DNA of 64,000 bases, taken from positions 186,001 to 250,000 of the forward strand of contig NZ_WYDP01000008.1 in assembly GCF_009904055.1 (NCBI RefSeq), written 5' to 3'. The translations under genes were made by a program, and so were the position numbers. This document shows, one piece after another, positions 59,531 to 64,000 of this stretch; within the stretch, counting starts at the first letter, position 1, and every line of letters starts with the position of its first letter. The notes beneath the pieces were generated by a model. The model was given only the letters and a program-made list of their open reading frames with translations, had not been told where the DNA came from and searched no databases. The stretch comes from Rubellimicrobium sp. CFH 75288 (GTDB lineage Bacteria; Pseudomonadota; Alphaproteobacteria; Rhodobacterales; Rhodobacteraceae).

Positions 59531-60330
59531 CCTGCTGGGAGATCGTGCAGGCCTATGCCCTGCGTTCGCTCGGAATCGGCGAGCGGCTACTGCCGCAGGT
59601 CGACATCACGCTCTGCCACCAGTTCACGCTGATCGGCTCGGGCCTGCTGTGGAATGTGTATTTCGGCACGCTGGCCCTCGGGGCGGGGTTCTTTCTGGCG
59701 GTGGCCACCGCGCTCGCGCGGCAATCCCGCCACGCCGTGCTGCGCAAGCCGGCCGAGTGGTTCGTGTTCGTGTTCCGCGGCTCGCCGCTCTTCATCCAGT
59801 TCTTCTTCGCCTATTTCCTGTTCCTGTCGTTGCGCGGCACCTTTCCCGCCCTGTCTCCCCTGACATCGGCGGCTTACGGGGCGCTGTTCGTGCTGTTCCT
59901 GAACACCGCCGCCTACTCTGCGGAAATCTTTCACGGCGCGTTGCAGGCGATCCCCCGCGGCGACCTCGAGGCGGCGGATGCCTACGGTCTCGCCGGATGG
60001 CGCAAGTTCCGGCGCATCACCTTTCCCACCATGCTCCGTCTGGGCTGGCCCGCCTACACGAACGAGGCGATCTTCCTGTTCCACGCCACCACGCTCGTGT
60101 TCTTTTCGGGCTTCCCGGCCGCCCAGCAAAGGGGCGACGCGCTCTACTACGCCAAGTTCTTCGCCGACCGGACCTTCAACCCCTTCGTGCCCTATCCCAT
60201 CCTCGCGGGCTACTTCATCCTGCTCACGCTGGGCATCATCGCGCTGGCGGGCCTCATCCAGCGCCGCCTCAACCGCCACCTGCCGGCCGTGCCCGGCCCC
60301 TGGCGCCCGCGCTTCCGTCTCGTCCGCTGA
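59527..60330 (+). CDS. Amino-acid ABC transporter permease (second)
   Basis: The 267-residue permease has about five to six helices and the EAA loop DLEAADAYGLAGWRKFRRITFP. VFVFRGSPLFIQFFFAYFLF is the usual permease segment next to it. The start overlaps the first permease. The glutamine-synthetase-like gene follows 34 bases downstream. Confidence 0.92.
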   Translation: MTCWEIVQAYALRSLGIGERLLPQVDITLCHQFTLIGSGLLWNVYFGTLALGAGFFLAVATALARQSRHAVLRKPAEWFVFVFRGSPLFIQFFFAYFLFLSLRGTFPALSPLTSAAYGALFVLFLNTAAYSAEIFHGALQAIPRGDLEAADAYGLAGWRKFRRITFPTMLRLGWPAYTNEAIFLFHATTLVFFSGFPAAQQRGDALYYAKFFADRTFNPFVPYPILAGYFILLTLGIIALAGLIQRRLNRHLPAVPGPWRPRFRLVR

Positions 60331-60364
60331 TCCGAGTTTTCCGTGGCAACCCCAAGGTGACATC

Positions 60365-62901
<2,537 letters not shown>

Positions 62902-62924
62902 CCCGAACGGGCGGAGGGCGGCCC

Positions 62925-63899
62925 ATGGCGCCCAGGCGCAGCAACCCAGAGGACTACACCCGCCCGCTCCGGCGTCTGCTCGTGGGTCTGCTGGTGCTGG
63001 CGTGCCTCGGGCTGTTCCTCGTCTGGCGCGCCGACTCGCCGCGGGTGGAACGCCTGCGGGCGCATGTCGTCGATCAGGTCGTCCCCCGGCTGGACTGGGC
63101 CATGGCGCCGGTGACGGGAATGGTCAACCTCGCGCGTGACTTCCGCTCCTACCAGCGTATCCACGAGCAGAACCTCGAGCTGCGGCGCGAGCTGCGCCAG
63201 ATGACCGTCTGGCGCGAGGCCGCGCTGCGGCTTGAGCAGGAGAACGCGAAACTGCGCGCGCTCAACAACGTCTCGCTCGATCCGGCGCTCACCTTCATCA
63301 CCGGGACGGTGATGGCCGATTCGGGCTCGCCCTTCCGGCAATCGGTCCTGCTCAACGTGGGCAGCCGGGACGGCATCATCGACGGCTGGCCCACCATGGA
63401 CGGGCTGGGCCTCGTCGGGCGCATTGCCGGGGTGGGCGAGCGGACCTCGCGCGTGATCCTCCTGACCGACACCTCCTCGCGCATCCCCGTCGCCATCGAG
63501 CCGTCGCGCCAGCGGGCCATCCTGACGGGGGACAACAGCGCCTATCCGCTGCTCGACTTCGTGGAGAATCGCGACCGCGTCCGGCCCGGCGACCGGGTGG
63601 TGACGGCCGGCGATGGGGGCCTGTTCCCGGCAGGCCTCCTGGTCGGCCGCGTGGCGCAGGGGACCGACGGCCGGCTCCGCCTGCGGCTGGCGGCCGATTA
63701 CGAGCAGCTCCATTTCGTGCGCGTCCTGCGCAGTCCCCATGTGGAGGCGATCCGCGATCCGGGCGGCCTGATCGTGCCCCAGGGCGGCCCCCCCCCGGCC
63801 GAGGGCTCCGACGGACCCATCGGCCCACCCCCGCCCCCGGCGGACTCGCTCGCGGCGACCGTCACGCCTCCCAGCCGGCCGCAGGGGGCGGGCGAATGA
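62925..63899 (+). CDS. mreC: Rod-shape-determining protein MreC
   Basis: The 324-residue protein has one N-terminal transmembrane helix (about residues 17-34), a periplasmic coiled coil (about 70-112) and the two beta-barrel domains of MreC (ITGTVMADSGSPFRQSVLLNVGSRDGI and GLVGRIAGVGERTSRVILLTD). The C-terminal 50 residues are proline-rich and disordered, as in other alphaproteobacteria. It links MreB with the elongasome. The stop overlaps the mreD start (ATGA). Confidence 0.95.
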   Translation: MAPRRSNPEDYTRPLRRLLVGLLVLACLGLFLVWRADSPRVERLRAHVVDQVVPRLDWAMAPVTGMVNLARDFRSYQRIHEQNLELRRELRQMTVWREAALRLEQENAKLRALNNVSLDPALTFITGTVMADSGSPFRQSVLLNVGSRDGIIDGWPTMDGLGLVGRIAGVGERTSRVILLTDTSSRIPVAIEPSRQRAILTGDNSAYPLLDFVENRDRVRPGDRVVTAGDGGLFPAGLLVGRVAQGTDGRLRLRLAADYEQLHFVRVLRSPHVEAIRDPGGLIVPQGGPPPAEGSDGPIGPPPPPADSLAATVTPPSRPQGAGE

Positions 63900-64000
63900 C
63901 GTCCGGCGGACGCTGGGTGGCGCTCGGGGGCTATCTGCTCCTGTCGGTCGTGCTGATGGCCGCAGCGCTGCTGCCGCTCGCGCCCATGCCACGCGACTGG
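63896..64000 (+). CDS. mreD: MreD, N-terminal fragment, cut by window end
   Basis: Thirty-five codons are visible in an open frame that continues past the window edge. The segment GYLLLSVVLMAAALLPL is a first transmembrane helix. The start overlaps mreC by four bases, the normal mreC-mreD junction. The remainder is outside the window. Confidence 0.85.
   Translation, partial: MTSGGRWVALGGYLLLSVVLMAAALLPLAPMPRDW

Noticed and set aside
30001-60000. A possible composition change between the first and second halves of the window
   Set aside because: Rows counted by hand gave G+C values from about 58% (dnaE) to about 87% (xdhB) within the second half and about 70-75% in the first half. There is no clean boundary, so no transferred island or chimera can be claimed.

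Overview
The window is 64 kb of high-GC chromosomal DNA from an alphaproteobacterium, most likely a Rhodobacterales (Rhodobacteraceae-type) organism. The strongest signs are the gene order bamE / DUF177 / rpmF / plsX / fabH / ihfA / MerR / tRNA-Pro, the long-form dCTP deaminase, the hisS-hisZ-hisG operon with a short HisG, a MreB of alphaproteobacterial type followed by mreC and mreD, and OlsB and SlyX proteins of the alphaproteobacterial kind. The genus cannot be fixed from sequence alone. Genes are tightly packed, often with 4-base ATGA or GTGA stop/start overlaps. No gene-free stretch exceeds about 260 bases. I see no insertion sequence, prophage, CRISPR array or rRNA.

Region 1 (1-12 kb): the C-terminal part of a divergent Mfd-family helicase faces a sugar-nucleotide and glycosyltransferase cluster. 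The cluster holds UDP-xylose synthase, a medium-chain dehydrogenase, two extended SDR epimerases (one like CDP-paratose 2-epimerase), a GT4-type glycosyltransferase, three CgeB-like glycosyltransferases in tandem and an aldo/keto reductase. It has no flippase or polymerase and its product is unknown.

Region 2 (12-17.7 kb): cardiolipin synthase with an endonuclease/exonuclease/phosphatase-fold partner; a compact RecJ-like DHH nuclease translationally coupled to UV-damage endonuclease UvsE; a convergent ornithine-lipid acyltransferase OlsB whose 3' end overlaps uvsE; and msrB.

Region 3 (17.7-23.6 kb): housekeeping block of bamE, DUF177, L32, plsX, fabH, ihfA, a MerR regulator, tRNA-Pro(GGG) and dCTP deaminase. 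Recognisable promoters lie before rpmF, ihfA and the tRNA.

Region 4 (23.6-33.4 kb): a three-gene phosphorelay (Cache-HAMP-GAF-PAS kinase, single-domain regulator, REC-PAS-kinase-REC hybrid), an IolE-like dehydratase divergent from a Gfo/Idh/MocA oxidoreductase, a flavin reductase, an SH3 protein and a CDF metal transporter.

Region 5 (33.4-43.2 kb): hisS-hisZ-hisG, a permuted papain-fold lipoprotein, slyX, an unknown lipoprotein, dnaE and a DUF6544-like protein. A nested palindrome lies between slyX and the unknown lipoprotein.

Region 6 (43.3-54.3 kb): a coupled xdhABC plus BMP-type ABC transporter operon, which reads as uptake and oxidation of purines, followed by a DauA-like D-amino-acid dehydrogenase and an unknown exported protein.

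Region 7 (54.3-64 kb): rlmJ, a two-TM potassium channel, a TerB-like protein coupled to a PhnD-like protein, a polar amino-acid ABC transporter with a glutamine-synthetase-like ligase, and mreB-mreC-mreD (cut by the window end).
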